The notes under the pieces: generated by a model
Told to the model about the DNA's origin: nothing
Databases searched by the model: none
Seen by the model: only the letters and a program-made list of their open reading frames with translations
Part shown: piece after piece, positions 1 to 9,914 of the stretch
Numbering within the stretch: position 1 is the stretch's first letter
Layout of the letters: each line of letters starts with the position of its first letter
Assembly: GCA_030699825.1 (NCBI GenBank)
Contig: JAUYKV010000050.1
Coordinates: 1 to 64,000 of the forward strand
Direction: 5' to 3'
DNA from: Pseudomonas sp.
GTDB lineage: Bacteria > Pseudomonadota > Gammaproteobacteria > Pseudomonadales > Pseudomonadaceae
DNA: 64,000 bases
Translations under genes and position numbers: made by a program

Positions 1-58
1 GCGCCAAAGGCTGCCCGGCAGCTTCCAATACGTCACTCAAGTCCTGCGCAATAGACAT
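1..58. other. Window-edge fragment, strand unresolved
   Basis: A minus-strand reading frame opens with ATG at 58 and runs off the window edge (MSIAQDLSDVLEAAGQPLA). A plus-strand frame could instead end at 54 or 75. The minus ATG directly follows the T tract of a hairpin and has no ribosome binding site, so the end of a convergent plus-strand gene is equally possible. No product can be named. Confidence 0.2.
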
Positions 59-62
59 AAAA

Positions 63-91
63 AATCCGGAACCTAATGAGGGTTCCGGATT
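63..91 (-). terminator. Rho-independent terminator
   Basis: An 11-bp perfect stem (63-73 with 81-91) and a 7-nt loop are followed on the minus strand by six T residues. This orientation fits the end of the ampG/alkyltransferase transcript, whose last stop codon is near 377. Confidence 0.75.
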
Positions 92-376
92 CTCCTGCTG
101 AACAAGGATTAGTCAACAATCCTTAAGTGAACAGCATTGCGGTCATGTACCGGGGCTTTTTTTGGGGGTGTACCCGTTAACTGTTGCAAGCATGTCTGGG
201 CATGAGGGGCTATCAGTAGGGGGCGGCCCGTCTTCGACGCCGCGCTGTCGCGCAGCAAACTGGCTACTCGGAGCCCCCTGTCGTAGGAGCGGCTTCAGCC
301 GCGAAGCTTTGGCTGTGCCGCGAAGAATTCGCGGATAAATCCGCTCCCACAAAAGCGCCGCCTCTTTGGTAATCTG
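92..376. repeat. Gene-free stretch with a REP palindrome (283-350)
   Basis: I see no convincing gene here. At 283-350 there is an imperfect palindrome of the Pseudomonas REP kind: GTAGGAGCGGCTTCAGCCGCGA on one side answers TTCGCGGATAAATCCGCTCC on the other. It lies just downstream of ampG, a usual place for such elements. Confidence 0.6.
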
Positions 377-1945
377 CTAGCTGTTGGCTTCAGTCTTCAA
401 TGGCGGTGTATCGGCCGCTTCGGGCGGTGTCGAGCCGTTGGTTTGCGGGCGTTCGCGCCTCCACTGCAGGACGATCAGGACCAGGGTCGGCACCCCGAGC
501 AGGGCGGTGATGATAAAGAACTGCTCGTAGCCGAGCTTCTCCACCATGACTCCGGAATAGCCGCCGATCAGCCGCGGCAACAGGAGCATGATCGAGCTGA
601 GCAGGGCGTATTGGGTGGCGGAGAACTGCAGGTTGGTCAGGCTCGACAGGTAGGCGACGAACGCCGCCGTGGCCAGGCCGGCACTGAAGTTGTCGGCGGA
701 GATGGTGACGATCAGCATCTGCAGGTCGGCGCCCATGCTGACCAGCAGCATGAACAGCAGGTTGGTCGCCGCCGAGGCGATACCGCCGATGAACAGGATC
801 GGCAGGATACCGAAGCGCACGATCAGCAGGCCGCCGATACCGGCGCCGAGCAGGGTCATCACCAGGCCGAACAGCTTGCTGACGCTGGCGATCTGATCCT
901 TGGTGAAGCCCTGATCGATATAGAACACGTTGGCCATCACGCCCATCACGGTATCCGACATGCGGTAGGTGGCGATCAGCCCGAGCAGTAGCAGGGCCTG
1001 CCAGCGGTAACGGACGATGAAATCGTTGACCGGGGTCAGCACCGGGGCCAGGCCGTAGCGGCCCATGCGAGACAAGCACAGCGTGGTGAGGATGGTGTAG
1101 AGCAGGGCACGGAGAAAGGCGCGGTCTTCGAGGAGCAGGTCGAGCAGGCTGACTTCGCCGCGTACCAGGCTGGCGAAATCGGTGTAATAAAACTGGGTGA
1201 ACATCGCCGGCACGGAGACCAGCAGCACGACCAGCACCAGCACCGAGACGATCTGATGGCTGAAACCGTAGCACGCAGCGGCCTGCTGGGTTTGCAGCGG
1301 CACCGCTGGTTCGCGCATCCACAGGCTGGTGAGCAGGCCCGGCAGCATCAGCAGGGCGAACACCAGGTAGGTGCCGGCCCAGGCGCTGTGCTGGTAAAGC
1401 TGCACGGTAGAGCCGAACCCTTCGGCGAAGTACAGGGCGCCGGCGGTGGCCAGCAGTGCCGCGACCCGGTAGCCGGCCATGTAGCTGGCGGCCAGGGCGG
1501 CCTGGCGGGTGTCTTCGGCGATTTCCAGGCGGTAGGCATCGATGGCGATGTCCTGGGTGGCGGAGGCGAAGGCCACCAGCACCGCCAGGGAAATCAGCCA
1601 GGTCAGTTTGGTCTGCGGGTCGCACAAGGCCATGCCGGCCAGGCCGATGGCAATCAGTATCTGAGCCAGTACCAGCCAGGAGCGACGTCGACCGAGCCGA
1701 CCGAGCAGCGGCAGGCGCCACTGGTCGAGCAGTGGCGACCAGACCCATTTGAAGGCATAGGCCAGGCCAATCAGGCTGGCAAAGCCGATGGTTTCACGCG
1801 CCACGCCAGCTTCGCGCAACCACACCGACAGCGTGGAGAACACCAGCATATAGGGCAGGCCGGCGGCGAACCCGAGGAGCAACAGCACCAGAGTGGAGGG
1901 GCTGGAATAGGCGGCGAGGGCTTCGCGCCAGCTTTTACGGGGCAT
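377..1945 (-). CDS. ampG: AmpG-type muropeptide permease (MFS)
   Basis: A 522-residue inner-membrane protein of the major facilitator superfamily with about a dozen or more hydrophobic segments. The early stretch around GFAAGLPYMLVFSTLSVWL and the ATQDIAIDAYRLEI motif are characteristic of AmpG, which imports GlcNAc-anhydroMurNAc peptides in murein recycling and so influences AmpC beta-lactamase induction. I chose the ATG at 1945 (MPRKSWREAL) because the first helix follows shortly after; the upstream extension has no membrane or family features. The C-terminal tail is polar and proline rich. It lies 43 bp downstream of the alkyltransferase-like gene on the same strand, so co-transcription is likely, with termination at the hairpin at 63-91. 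The shorter AmpP paralogue is less likely given the length. Confidence 0.85.
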   Translation of the reverse strand: MPRKSWREALAAYSSPSTLVLLLLGFAAGLPYMLVFSTLSVWLREAGVARETIGFASLIGLAYAFKWVWSPLLDQWRLPLLGRLGRRRSWLVLAQILIAIGLAGMALCDPQTKLTWLISLAVLVAFASATQDIAIDAYRLEIAEDTRQAALAASYMAGYRVAALLATAGALYFAEGFGSTVQLYQHSAWAGTYLVFALLMLPGLLTSLWMREPAVPLQTQQAAACYGFSHQIVSVLVLVVLLVSVPAMFTQFYYTDFASLVRGEVSLLDLLLEDRAFLRALLYTILTTLCLSRMGRYGLAPVLTPVNDFIVRYRWQALLLLGLIATYRMSDTVMGVMANVFYIDQGFTKDQIASVSKLFGLVMTLLGAGIGGLLIVRFGILPILFIGGIASAATNLLFMLLVSMGADLQMLIVTISADNFSAGLATAAFVAYLSSLTNLQFSATQYALLSSIMLLLPRLIGGYSGVMVEKLGYEQFFIITALLGVPTLVLIVLQWRRERPQTNGSTPPEAADTPPLKTEANS

Positions 1946-1988
1946 TGAGCGGGTATCTGTCTGCTGAGAATGAATTAAAGGCCGCACT

Positions 1989-2393
1989 CTAACCGCTGCG
2001 CTCCATTGGGCGCCAGCCGTGCCGTCGGATATCCACGCGATCATTGATGACCAACACCCCTTCGCTGCGCAAGCGCGCCCGCTGCTCTGCGCCGGAAACA
2101 CTGCCGGCAGGCAGGCTCAGGCGGCCGCTGGCGGTGATCACCCGATGCCAGGGTAGTGTCGTGTCCGGCGGCAACTGACTGAGGCTACGCCCTACCCAGC
2201 GCGCCGCACGGCCCAGGCCGGCCAGCTCGGCCAGTTGACCATAGCTGGCCACCTTGCCCGGCGGGACCTGTGCGAGCGTCATGAACAGCGCCTCGCGGCG
2301 TGCTTGCTGGCTTGCTGCCGACGGAGGCGAAGCGCCAGGCTTGGCAGCTCCTCCCTGAGTTGGCGGTTGTCGACCGATCATGCGGCTGTGCAT
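1989..2393 (-). CDS. Alkyltransferase-like protein (MGMT/ATL family)
   Basis: A 134-residue protein with the DNA-binding domain of O6-alkylguanine-DNA alkyltransferases (VPPGKVASYGQLAELAG, GRAARWVGRSL). The active-site PCHR is PWHR here (residues LPWHRVI), with Trp in place of the catalytic Cys. That is the hallmark of ATL/YbaZ proteins, which bind alkylated guanine and flag it for nucleotide excision repair rather than repairing it. The start is uncertain: 2393 (MHSRMIG) or 2381 (MIGRQ, better spaced from an AGGA). The N-terminus overlaps, on the opposite strand, the start of a decayed DUF481 gene. ampG lies downstream on the same strand. Confidence 0.8.
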   Translation of the reverse strand: MHSRMIGRQPPTQGGAAKPGASPPSAASQQARREALFMTLAQVPPGKVASYGQLAELAGLGRAARWVGRSLSQLPPDTTLPWHRVITASGRLSLPAGSVSGAEQRARLRSEGVLVINDRVDIRRHGWRPMERSG

Positions 2394-2656
2394 CCTGCGT
2401 TTGTCTGCTGTCGTTGAAGGGGGCCGCGCCGGTGTCGGCGGACTCGGTCTGGCTGAATAATGGCAACCGCCTGAGCGGCGTCAGCCAGGTACCGATCGAC
2501 GGGTAGGATATCGATAGCAGGGGTGCGGACAAACACCTGTTGCGCGTCGTCAGTATCAGCCGCCTGTCGCAATTGTACGAGCTGGCGCAGATCCCTGGCC
2601 TGGGTCGTACCTTATCCGAGCGCCACTGTCCGATGGGCGTCGGGGGCGGCTGGTAG
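2380..2656 (+). pseudogene. Decayed, internally deleted DUF481 paralogue
   Basis: Fragments of a protein like the next gene are recognisable. A signal-peptide start at 2380 (MRLCILRLS) is followed after a frame change by SADSVWLNNGNRLSG, which parallels ADTVWLKNGDRLSG of the intact gene at 2786. A stop follows at about 2504. The end of the segment again reads into a C-terminus, MGVGGGW then stop at 2654-2656, matching LGFGVGW at the end of the intact gene. About 700 bp of middle sequence are missing. This looks like a tandem duplicate that lost its centre and frame. Confidence 0.7.
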
Positions 2657-2785
2657 GTTCGCGCGGCCGTGACGCCGGTCGATTGGCGTGAACTCCGATT
2701 AATTCCGACGGTCAGTGCTTGTTCAATGCCCAGGCTTGCGCATAATGCCCGGCTTTTATCCAATCAGAGCCTTTGAAGTCCGCTT

Positions 2786-3790
2786 ATGATGTTCAGAACC
2801 TTGCTATGCCTGGCCCTTTCGGCAGCTGCCAACCCTTTGCTGGCCGACACCGTGTGGTTGAAAAACGGCGACCGGCTGAGCGGCACCATCAGATTCTTCG
2901 AAGGGAAAAAACTACTCCTGGACACCGATTACGGTGGCTCGATTGCACTGGACTGGAAGAAGATAGCCACCCTTGAAAGTGACCAGGAACTGTTGATCAA
3001 GGAAGGCAAGATTACCGGCGAGCGGGCCAAGTCTCTGTTGGCCGCCGAGGAGGGCAAGGTCACCCTGGTTAATGGCGACGTGCCGAGAACCATCGAGCTG
3101 GCCGATGTCGAGCAAATAATGAAACCAAAACCGCTGATCGAAGACCTGACCTGGAAGGGCAATCTCGACGCAGCGCTGGACTACAAACGAGCCGAAACCG
3201 ACACCGACGATTATGACGTCGACCTGAAGACCCAGGCGCGCCATGGCCTTTGGCGGCACAATGCCGAGGCCGATTACAACCGCGAGTACCAGGACGGTGT
3301 GGTCGCCACGGACAACTGGGGCGCCGAGTACGCCCTCGACCGTTTTTTCGATGAGCGCTGGTTCTGGCAGGGGCGCTTCGAATACAAGCGCGATAAGGTC
3401 GAGGAGTTGGAGCGCCAACGCACCGTCGGTACCGGTCCGGGTTACCAGTTCTGGGATAACGAGCTGGGCGCCTTCTCCATGACCGGTCTGCTCAACCGCA
3501 CCGACTACCTGTATGCCAATGGCGAGAAGGATAACTTCTATGCCATGAGCATGAAGTGGGACTACAACCGCTATCTGGTCGGCAAGAGCGTCGAGCTGTT
3601 CAGCAATGGTGAGGTCGGCAAGCCGCTGGCCAATGTCGCCGATTACACCCTGGATGCCGCGGTGGGCCTGCGCTACAAGGTCACCGACTGGGCTTCGTTG
3701 AACATGAAGGCCGAAAAAGACCTGGTCAGTGGCGCGGAAGGCGAGCTGGACGAAACCCATTACAGTCTGGGCTTTGGTGTCGGCTGGTAA
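2786..3790 (+). CDS. DUF481 family outer-membrane protein
   Basis: A 334-residue exported protein. The N-terminus (MMFRTLLCLALSAAANPLLA) is a signal peptide cleaved near residue 20, followed by a small domain of the form DTVWLKNGDRLSGTI. From about residue 120 on come alternating aromatic/polar beta-strands (DYNREY, WFWQGRFEYKRDK, YSLGFGVGW) expected of a small beta-barrel. DUF481 includes E. coli YdiY, described as acid/salt induced; the function here is not known. The terminal aromatic residue (W) is typical of outer-membrane barrels. It is a single-gene unit followed by a hairpin terminator, and its decayed twin lies directly upstream. Confidence 0.8.
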   Translation: MMFRTLLCLALSAAANPLLADTVWLKNGDRLSGTIRFFEGKKLLLDTDYGGSIALDWKKIATLESDQELLIKEGKITGERAKSLLAAEEGKVTLVNGDVPRTIELADVEQIMKPKPLIEDLTWKGNLDAALDYKRAETDTDDYDVDLKTQARHGLWRHNAEADYNREYQDGVVATDNWGAEYALDRFFDERWFWQGRFEYKRDKVEELERQRTVGTGPGYQFWDNELGAFSMTGLLNRTDYLYANGEKDNFYAMSMKWDYNRYLVGKSVELFSNGEVGKPLANVADYTLDAAVGLRYKVTDWASLNMKAEKDLVSGAEGELDETHYSLGFGVGW

Positions 3791-3841
3791 GCAATATCGC
3801 CGCCGGTCGGTTGCGCTCGACAAGCCCCGACCCTGTGCCGC

Positions 3842-3879
3842 AATGCCGTTCACTTGAACCCAGTGAGCGGCATTTTTCT
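3842..3879 (+). terminator. Terminator of the DUF481 gene
   Basis: A 13-bp stem (AATGCCGTTCACT with AGTGAGCGGCATT, one G-T pair) is followed by a run of T residues on the plus strand, 50 bp after the stop codon. Confidence 0.75.
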
Positions 3880-3900
3880 GGGCAGACAAAGGCATGAATC

Positions 3901-3991
3901 GATGGGTATCGCTGCGCTCAACGCCATCCTGCAACAGCCCAATTCCGTAGGATGGTGCGGGCCGCGTAGGATGAGCGCAGCTATACCCATC
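3901..3991. repeat. Interspersed palindromic repeat, copy 1
   Basis: The outer ends are inverted: GATGGGTATCGCTGCGCTCA at the left, and GAGCGCAGCTATACCCATC at the right. The same end sequence recurs near 28,753, so this is a dispersed repeat family rather than a local hairpin. It lies between the convergent DUF481 gene and fabY. Confidence 0.65.
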
Positions 3992-4035
3992 ACCTCAGCG
4001 TGTTCCGGGCAGGTCCGCCACTCATGGGCTGGCTG

Positions 4036-5946
4036 TCAGTCGAGCATATCGCTGAAACGCTCATCCTTCCTGAACACCAGCGGCTGGGCGAAGCCTGGCA
4101 CCTTGATCTGTTCGGTGCCCAGCTCGATGGCCTGGTCGTCGATCAGGTCGCGGCCGAAGTTGTAGATGATTTCCAGTTGGCCCTGCATGGCCTGCTCGTC
4201 ATAGGCGCGGGCCGCGGCGCGGGTCTGTTCGCGGCGGTTGCAGTAGGCGTCGAAGGCGGCCTCACCGTGCCGCTTGCGCAGCATCTTGTCGACCACATGG
4301 GGCGCCAGCACCACGGCGCTGGCGTTGTTGCCGCCGAAGCCCTTGGAATTGATGAAGCACACATCGAGTTGCTGCGGCTCGCGTTGGCGATCCGTGGTGG
4401 CGAAGCACAGGTGCTCCTGAAACACGTCGTCGGCGGGCGCGTCGATGGTCTTGATCCCGGGAATGACGCCGTACTTGAAGCTGCCCAGGGCGGAGATCAC
4501 CTGGTCGCCGCTGGCGGTGGCCAGGGAGTGGCCGACGAAGGCCTTGACCGCGGTCACCGGCCATTGCTCGATGGCGAAGGTGGCGGCGATGCGGTCCAGT
4601 AGCTCGGATTCGGTGACCCGATTGGCCGGCGTGCTGGAGCCATGGGCCTGGACGAAGCTGCGCTGACGCACGGCATCGCTGCCGAGCAGTTGCACGGCGC
4701 TGGCGACCGCCTTGGCCATGGTCAGGTAATTGCCGGGGCCGGGGGCGGAGATGGATTTCTTGAAGCCGTCGGCGTTGACGAAGACATCCGGCACCGCACC
4801 GTGGATGTCGGCGCCCAGCTCCAAGGCCAGTTCGTCGTCCATCAGCACCACGAACTGGCAGGCTTCGGCCAGGGTGAAGCCGCAGTTGTCGCCGAACGGG
4901 CGACTGGCGCGGCGGAAGTCCACCTGCTGGTTGCCTTCGATCTGGCGCAGGCCTTCTTCGGTGGCCAGCGCGCCCATGGCGCCGTAACCCTCGATGCATT
5001 CCTGATTGACCGGCGCCTCGCTGCTGCCGACGATCACCACCCTGGCCTTGCCCGTGGTGATCTGTTCGATGCCCTTCTGCAGGTTATAGAGGAAGGTGGC
5101 GCAGGCGCCGGTGATGGCGCCGGTGCTGCCGACACTGCCGAGCACGTAGGCGTTGATGAAATCCGCCGGCATGCTGTTGAGGCCCAGGGCCAGCTGCTTG
5201 GCGGTGACCCGGCCGCCCTTGAGGCGCGATTGCATCATGCCGCCGAAGCCGTTTTCGTCGAGCTGGCTCATGATGCAGCTGGCGAACACCGCCACTTCGT
5301 CCGGCTGTACCCGGTCGACGATCGACTGCCAGGGCAGGCCGGTCGAACGCAGGGCGTCGGTTACCCCGACGATGGCCATGCTGAGACCGCGCGGGTGGAA
5401 GCGCGAGTTGTAGTGTTCGCTCGGCTCGAAGCCGGTGGGCAACTGGCCGGCGGATTTGACTGGCAGGGCGCGGTAGCTGTCGACCTTGAAGTCGCAGTTG
5501 TCGTGCAGGCTGACGCGCACCTCGGTGGCGTTGAGTTCCTCCACCGACCAGTTGCCCGGCAGGGGCTCGGGCAGTTGCTTGCGGTTGCTGATGAAGCTCA
5601 GCGGAGTGCCGGGCACGCCGCTGACGCTGATGTTCTTCTGCCAATGGGCGGCGTCGACATCCAGGTGCTGCTTTTCGATGCGGCGCACCAGGGTCGAGGC
5701 GAGAATCTGTTCGGCAAAGCGGCTGTCGATCTCGGCCAGGCTCAGCGTCGTGCCGTCGTCCGTCTGGTAGTGACCGTCGACTACCTGCAGCAGTTTCATC
5801 ATCACTGCCAGGCCGGCGAGGGTTTCCTGGCGCGCGCGGCTGTCCATCGACTCGATCACGGTGCGGCGGAAGCCGTGGTGAAAGGAGCTGCGGCCGGCTG
5901 CGTTATAACCACCAAAACCAACGATCACGGGTAAGCGAGACTTCAC
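4036..5946 (-). CDS. fabY: FabY-type beta-ketoacyl-ACP synthase
   Basis: A 636-residue condensing enzyme that in Pseudomonas starts fatty-acid synthesis by joining acetyl-CoA with malonyl-ACP, replacing FabH. The thiolase-fold signature is complete: nucleophile Cys in TGACATFLYNL, His in VQAHGSSTPAN, the KAFVGHSLATASG helix with the second His, and the glycine-rich FGGNNAS near the C-terminus. The N-terminus SRLPVIVGFGGYNAAGRSSF is the family start. I chose the GTG at 5946 because GAAGGAG sits 8 nt upstream; the longer frame to 6021 has no family match. It is a monocistronic unit divergent from a doubtful small frame at 6190. In PAO1 the arc operon lies between this gene and dctM; it is absent here. 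Confidence 0.92.
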   Translation of the reverse strand: MKSRLPVIVGFGGYNAAGRSSFHHGFRRTVIESMDSRARQETLAGLAVMMKLLQVVDGHYQTDDGTTLSLAEIDSRFAEQILASTLVRRIEKQHLDVDAAHWQKNISVSGVPGTPLSFISNRKQLPEPLPGNWSVEELNATEVRVSLHDNCDFKVDSYRALPVKSAGQLPTGFEPSEHYNSRFHPRGLSMAIVGVTDALRSTGLPWQSIVDRVQPDEVAVFASCIMSQLDENGFGGMMQSRLKGGRVTAKQLALGLNSMPADFINAYVLGSVGSTGAITGACATFLYNLQKGIEQITTGKARVVIVGSSEAPVNQECIEGYGAMGALATEEGLRQIEGNQQVDFRRASRPFGDNCGFTLAEACQFVVLMDDELALELGADIHGAVPDVFVNADGFKKSISAPGPGNYLTMAKAVASAVQLLGSDAVRQRSFVQAHGSSTPANRVTESELLDRIAATFAIEQWPVTAVKAFVGHSLATASGDQVISALGSFKYGVIPGIKTIDAPADDVFQEHLCFATTDRQREPQQLDVCFINSKGFGGNNASAVVLAPHVVDKMLRKRHGEAAFDAYCNRREQTRAAARAYDEQAMQGQLEIIYNFGRDLIDDQAIELGTEQIKVPGFAQPLVFRKDERFSDMLD

Positions 5947-6189
5947 GCGGGAAACTCCTTCAAATAAATACGACGGACAAGCTTCAGGTGAAGCGCTACC
6001 TGCTTGTCGCTCGTCCAGCAACCCGCAAACATGCGGGCATTCACCGGACGGGCGGTGGCTCGACTGTGCGGATGATTATGCTGACGTGATTCATGACCCA
6101 TGAGTCACTGCTTCGACCAAGGTAGCGCTTTGACAAGACCATGCTCCTGCTAAGGTTTCTGCAATTCAAGGTCTCGCTGGAGAACAATA
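5947..6189. promoter_or_regulatory. Upstream region of fabY
   Basis: This gene-free stretch should carry the fabY promoter. A CCCGCAAACATGCGGG palindrome lies at about 6014-6029. On the plus strand TTGACA at 6131-6136 is followed 17 nt on by a poor -10 (AGGTTT/TAAGGT), which could drive the small frame at 6190. Confidence 0.35.
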
Positions 6190-6354
6190 ATGCATAGCCT
6201 CAACCCCTACGAATCTGGCATGCCGCGCGATGCGGCGAACTCTCAAGCGCTCAGAGGTTGTGAAAATATCGAGCGCAATGCCGCAGCCGGCGTTTTTGGC
6301 GATCCGGTGTCACTCGCCGCAGGCAGTGCACCATGGTTCAGCGGCGCGGCATAA
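6190..6354 (+). CDS. Possible 54-residue protein or gene remnant
   Basis: The frame runs from ATG at 6190 (MHSLNPYESGMPRDAANS) to TAA at 6352-6354. It has GGAGA 7 nt upstream and a TTGACA hexamer 54 nt upstream, signals better than chance for such a short frame. I recognise no family. The 3' part runs toward a REP-rich segment, so it may be the 5' remnant of a gene lost together with whatever once lay between fabY and dctM. Confidence 0.35.
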   Translation: MHSLNPYESGMPRDAANSQALRGCENIERNAAAGVFGDPVSLAAGSAPWFSGAA

Positions 6355-6384
6355 AGCTGGCCGGTTGTCGTTGCGTTCCGAACG

Positions 6385-6480
6385 GACGGCGCCCCGGCCG
6401 CCCTACGCTCCGGGCGGACTACACCCGTCATTCGGTCGAGCCCATCCCGGATTGCGCCAAGGCTTGTCCGGGCTACGAAA
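6385..6480. repeat. REP-like elements downstream of dctM
   Basis: Two palindromic pieces sit between the small frame and the dctM terminator: one around CGGCCGCCCTACGCTCCGGG and one CGGATTGCGCCAAGGCTTGT followed by CCGGGCTAC. The second is the same unit that begins each 192-bp repeat at 57.3-57.8 kb and also appears near 13,260. Confidence 0.55.
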
Positions 6481-6483
6481 TGC

Positions 6484-6509
6484 AAAAAAGCCCGGCTCTG
6501 AGGCCGGGC
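6484..6509 (-). terminator. Terminator of the dctPQM transcript
   Basis: GCCCGGC (6490-6496) pairs with GCCGGGC (6503-6509), and the minus strand continues with six T residues. It lies 34 bp downstream of the dctM stop codon. Confidence 0.8.
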
Positions 6510-6542
6510 GGAAGGTACGGGGAGTACGTCAAACTGTCGCGG

Positions 6543-7826
6543 TCAGCTCATGCCCAGCCAGTTCGGCAGGGCCATGGACACCGCCGGCACGTAGGTGATG
6601 ATCATCAGGAAGCCGAGCAGCAGCATCAGCCAGGGCCAGGCGGCCTTGATCACCGCGGTCAGCGGCATGCCGGTGACCGCCGAGGTGACGAACAGGTTGA
6701 GTCCCACCGGTGGGGTGATCAGGCCGATCTCCATGTTCACCACCATGATGATGCCCAGGTGAATCGGGTCGATGCCCAGCTGCACGGCGATCGGGAACAG
6801 GATCGGCGCGAGGATCAGGATGATCGCCGAGGGCTCCATGAAGGCGCCGGCGACCAGCAGCACGATGTTCACCACCAACAGGAACTGCCAGGGCTGCAGG
6901 CCCATCTCGATCACAATGGCGGTGATGGTCTGGGGGATCTGTTCGGTGGTCAGTACGTGGGCGAAGAGCATGGCGTTGGCGATGATGAACATCAGCATGA
7001 TGGTCAGCTTGCCGGACTCTAGCAGCACCTTGGGGCATTCGCGGATATGCATGTCCTTGTACACGAACAGGGCGACGAAACCGGCGTAGACCGCCGCCAC
7101 CGCAGCCGCTTCGGTCGGGGTGAACATGCCGGAGTAGATGCCGCCGAGGATGATCACCATCAGCAGCAGGCCCCAGACCGCCTTGCGCGCGGTTCTCAGC
7201 AGTTCGCCGAGGCTGGCGCGCGGCAGGGACGGCAGGTTCATCTTGCGCGCGACTATGTAGATCGCCGTCATCAGCGCCACGCCGAGCATCAGGCCCGGCA
7301 CCACGCCGGCCATGAACAGCTTGCCGACCGACTGCTCGGTGGCCGCGGCGTAGACCACCATGACGATCGACGGCGGGATCAGGATGCCCAGGGTGCCGGC
7401 GTTGCAGACGATGCCGGCGCCGAAGGCCTGTGGGTAACCGGAACGGACCATGCCGGCGATGGCGATCGAGCCCACCGCCGCCACGGTCGCCGGTGAGGAG
7501 CCGGACAGTGCGGCGAACAGCATGCAGGCCATCACCGCGGAGATCGCCAGGCCGCCACGGATATGGCCGACGCAGGCGTTGGCGAAATCGATCAGGCGCT
7601 GGGCCACGCCGCCGGTGGTCATGAAGGCGCCCGACAGCAGGAAGAACGGAATCGCCAGCAGGGTGTAGTGCTCGCTGGTCTCGAACAGCTTGATCGCCAG
7701 CGAACGCACCGAGTCGGGGCTGAACAGGATGATGGTCACCGAGCCGGCCAGGCCGAGCGAGGCGGCAACCGGCACGCCGATAAACATCAGCACGAACAGC
7801 AGGATGAAGAGGAACAGGATGGTCAT
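6543..7826 (-). CDS. dctM: TRAP transporter large permease DctM
   Basis: A 427-residue inner-membrane protein with roughly twelve hydrophobic segments, the size of the DctM subunit that carries the translocation path of Na+-driven tripartite C4-dicarboxylate transporters. Family features include the N-terminal LFVLMFIGVPVAASLGLAG and a central LSGSSPATVAAVGSIAIAGM segment. The dctQ stop and the dctM ATG overlap as ATGA at 7823-7826, so the two membrane subunits are translationally coupled. A strong terminator follows. Order and neighbours agree with the Pseudomonas dctPQM locus for succinate, fumarate and malate uptake. Confidence 0.93.
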   Translation of the reverse strand: MTILFLFILLFVLMFIGVPVAASLGLAGSVTIILFSPDSVRSLAIKLFETSEHYTLLAIPFFLLSGAFMTTGGVAQRLIDFANACVGHIRGGLAISAVMACMLFAALSGSSPATVAAVGSIAIAGMVRSGYPQAFGAGIVCNAGTLGILIPPSIVMVVYAAATEQSVGKLFMAGVVPGLMLGVALMTAIYIVARKMNLPSLPRASLGELLRTARKAVWGLLLMVIILGGIYSGMFTPTEAAAVAAVYAGFVALFVYKDMHIRECPKVLLESGKLTIMLMFIIANAMLFAHVLTTEQIPQTITAIVIEMGLQPWQFLLVVNIVLLVAGAFMEPSAIILILAPILFPIAVQLGIDPIHLGIIMVVNMEIGLITPPVGLNLFVTSAVTGMPLTAVIKAAWPWLMLLLGFLMIITYVPAVSMALPNWLGMS

Positions 7827-8455
7827 TGCTTGTGGTCCTCGTGCTCGGTCAGCTTCATCGCTTCGGCGGCCTCATCGGCCAGGCCGAGACCGGTCTGCTG
7901 GTTGCGCAGGATGCGCACGAAGATTTCCAGGAAACGGATAAATACCATGGCGTAACCGAACGGCACGATCAGGGTGATGTGCCACTGCTTGATGCCGTAA
8001 TGGCCGAGGTCTTCGGCGCCGATATTGGCGGTGAACAGGGTGCTCATCCAGTCGAAGCTGGCCACGCTGATCAGGCCGGCATAGCCCAGGCAGCACAGGC
8101 AGGCGATCAGGCCGATGATCCGTTGCACCGGCTTGGGGGCCAGTTTGACCAGGGCGTCGACCCCGATGTGGCCGGCGGTGCGCACGCCATAGGCCAGGCC
8201 GAAGAAGATCAGCCAGGCGAACAGCGCCTTGGTCAGGGCGATGCTCCAGGTCATGTCCTGGGCCAGCCCGAGAATGAAGTCGCCGATGGCGAACAGGCTG
8301 TCGCTGGCGCTTTCCCAACGATCACCCCAGTTGTAGAACAGGGTGTAGAGGTTGTTGAGGATCACGTAGACGAAAGTCACAAGCGTCATGGCCGCGAGCA
8401 GGAACGCGATAAAGCCTTCCTCGAAGTGGTTCCAGACGCGCAGCAAGGCGTTCAT
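7823..8455 (-). CDS. dctQ: TRAP transporter small permease DctQ
   Basis: A 210-residue membrane protein with four main hydrophobic segments, typical of the small TRAP subunit that partners DctM. Start at 8455 (MNALLRVWNHF) because GGAG lies 9 nt upstream; the ATG at 8464 is directly abutted by the same GGAG. It is slightly longer than many DctQ proteins, with an extra polar stretch between helices 1 and 2 (NWGDRWESASDS). It lies between dctP and dctM on one transcript and overlaps dctM by 4 bp. Confidence 0.92.
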   Translation of the reverse strand: MNALLRVWNHFEEGFIAFLLAAMTLVTFVYVILNNLYTLFYNWGDRWESASDSLFAIGDFILGLAQDMTWSIALTKALFAWLIFFGLAYGVRTAGHIGVDALVKLAPKPVQRIIGLIACLCCLGYAGLISVASFDWMSTLFTANIGAEDLGHYGIKQWHITLIVPFGYAMVFIRFLEIFVRILRNQQTGLGLADEAAEAMKLTEHEDHKQ

Positions 8456-8586
8456 CGATAACATCTCCAGTGTTGGGAGGGGAGGGCCAGAGCAGCCTGT
8501 CACGGCAGTGCCCTGGCGTAATCGGCCGGCAGCGGGGCGGTTGCCGCCGCTGCCGGTGGGTTACGCCGCTGCGCGGCTAACCCGCC

Positions 8587-9914
<1,328 letters not shown>

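Noticed and set aside
4642..5934. 430-residue plus-strand reading frame opposite fabY
   Set aside because: It is the antisense shadow of a high-G+C gene with clear FabY motifs; composition is Ala/Gly/Gln/His rich, with no ribosome site and no domain.
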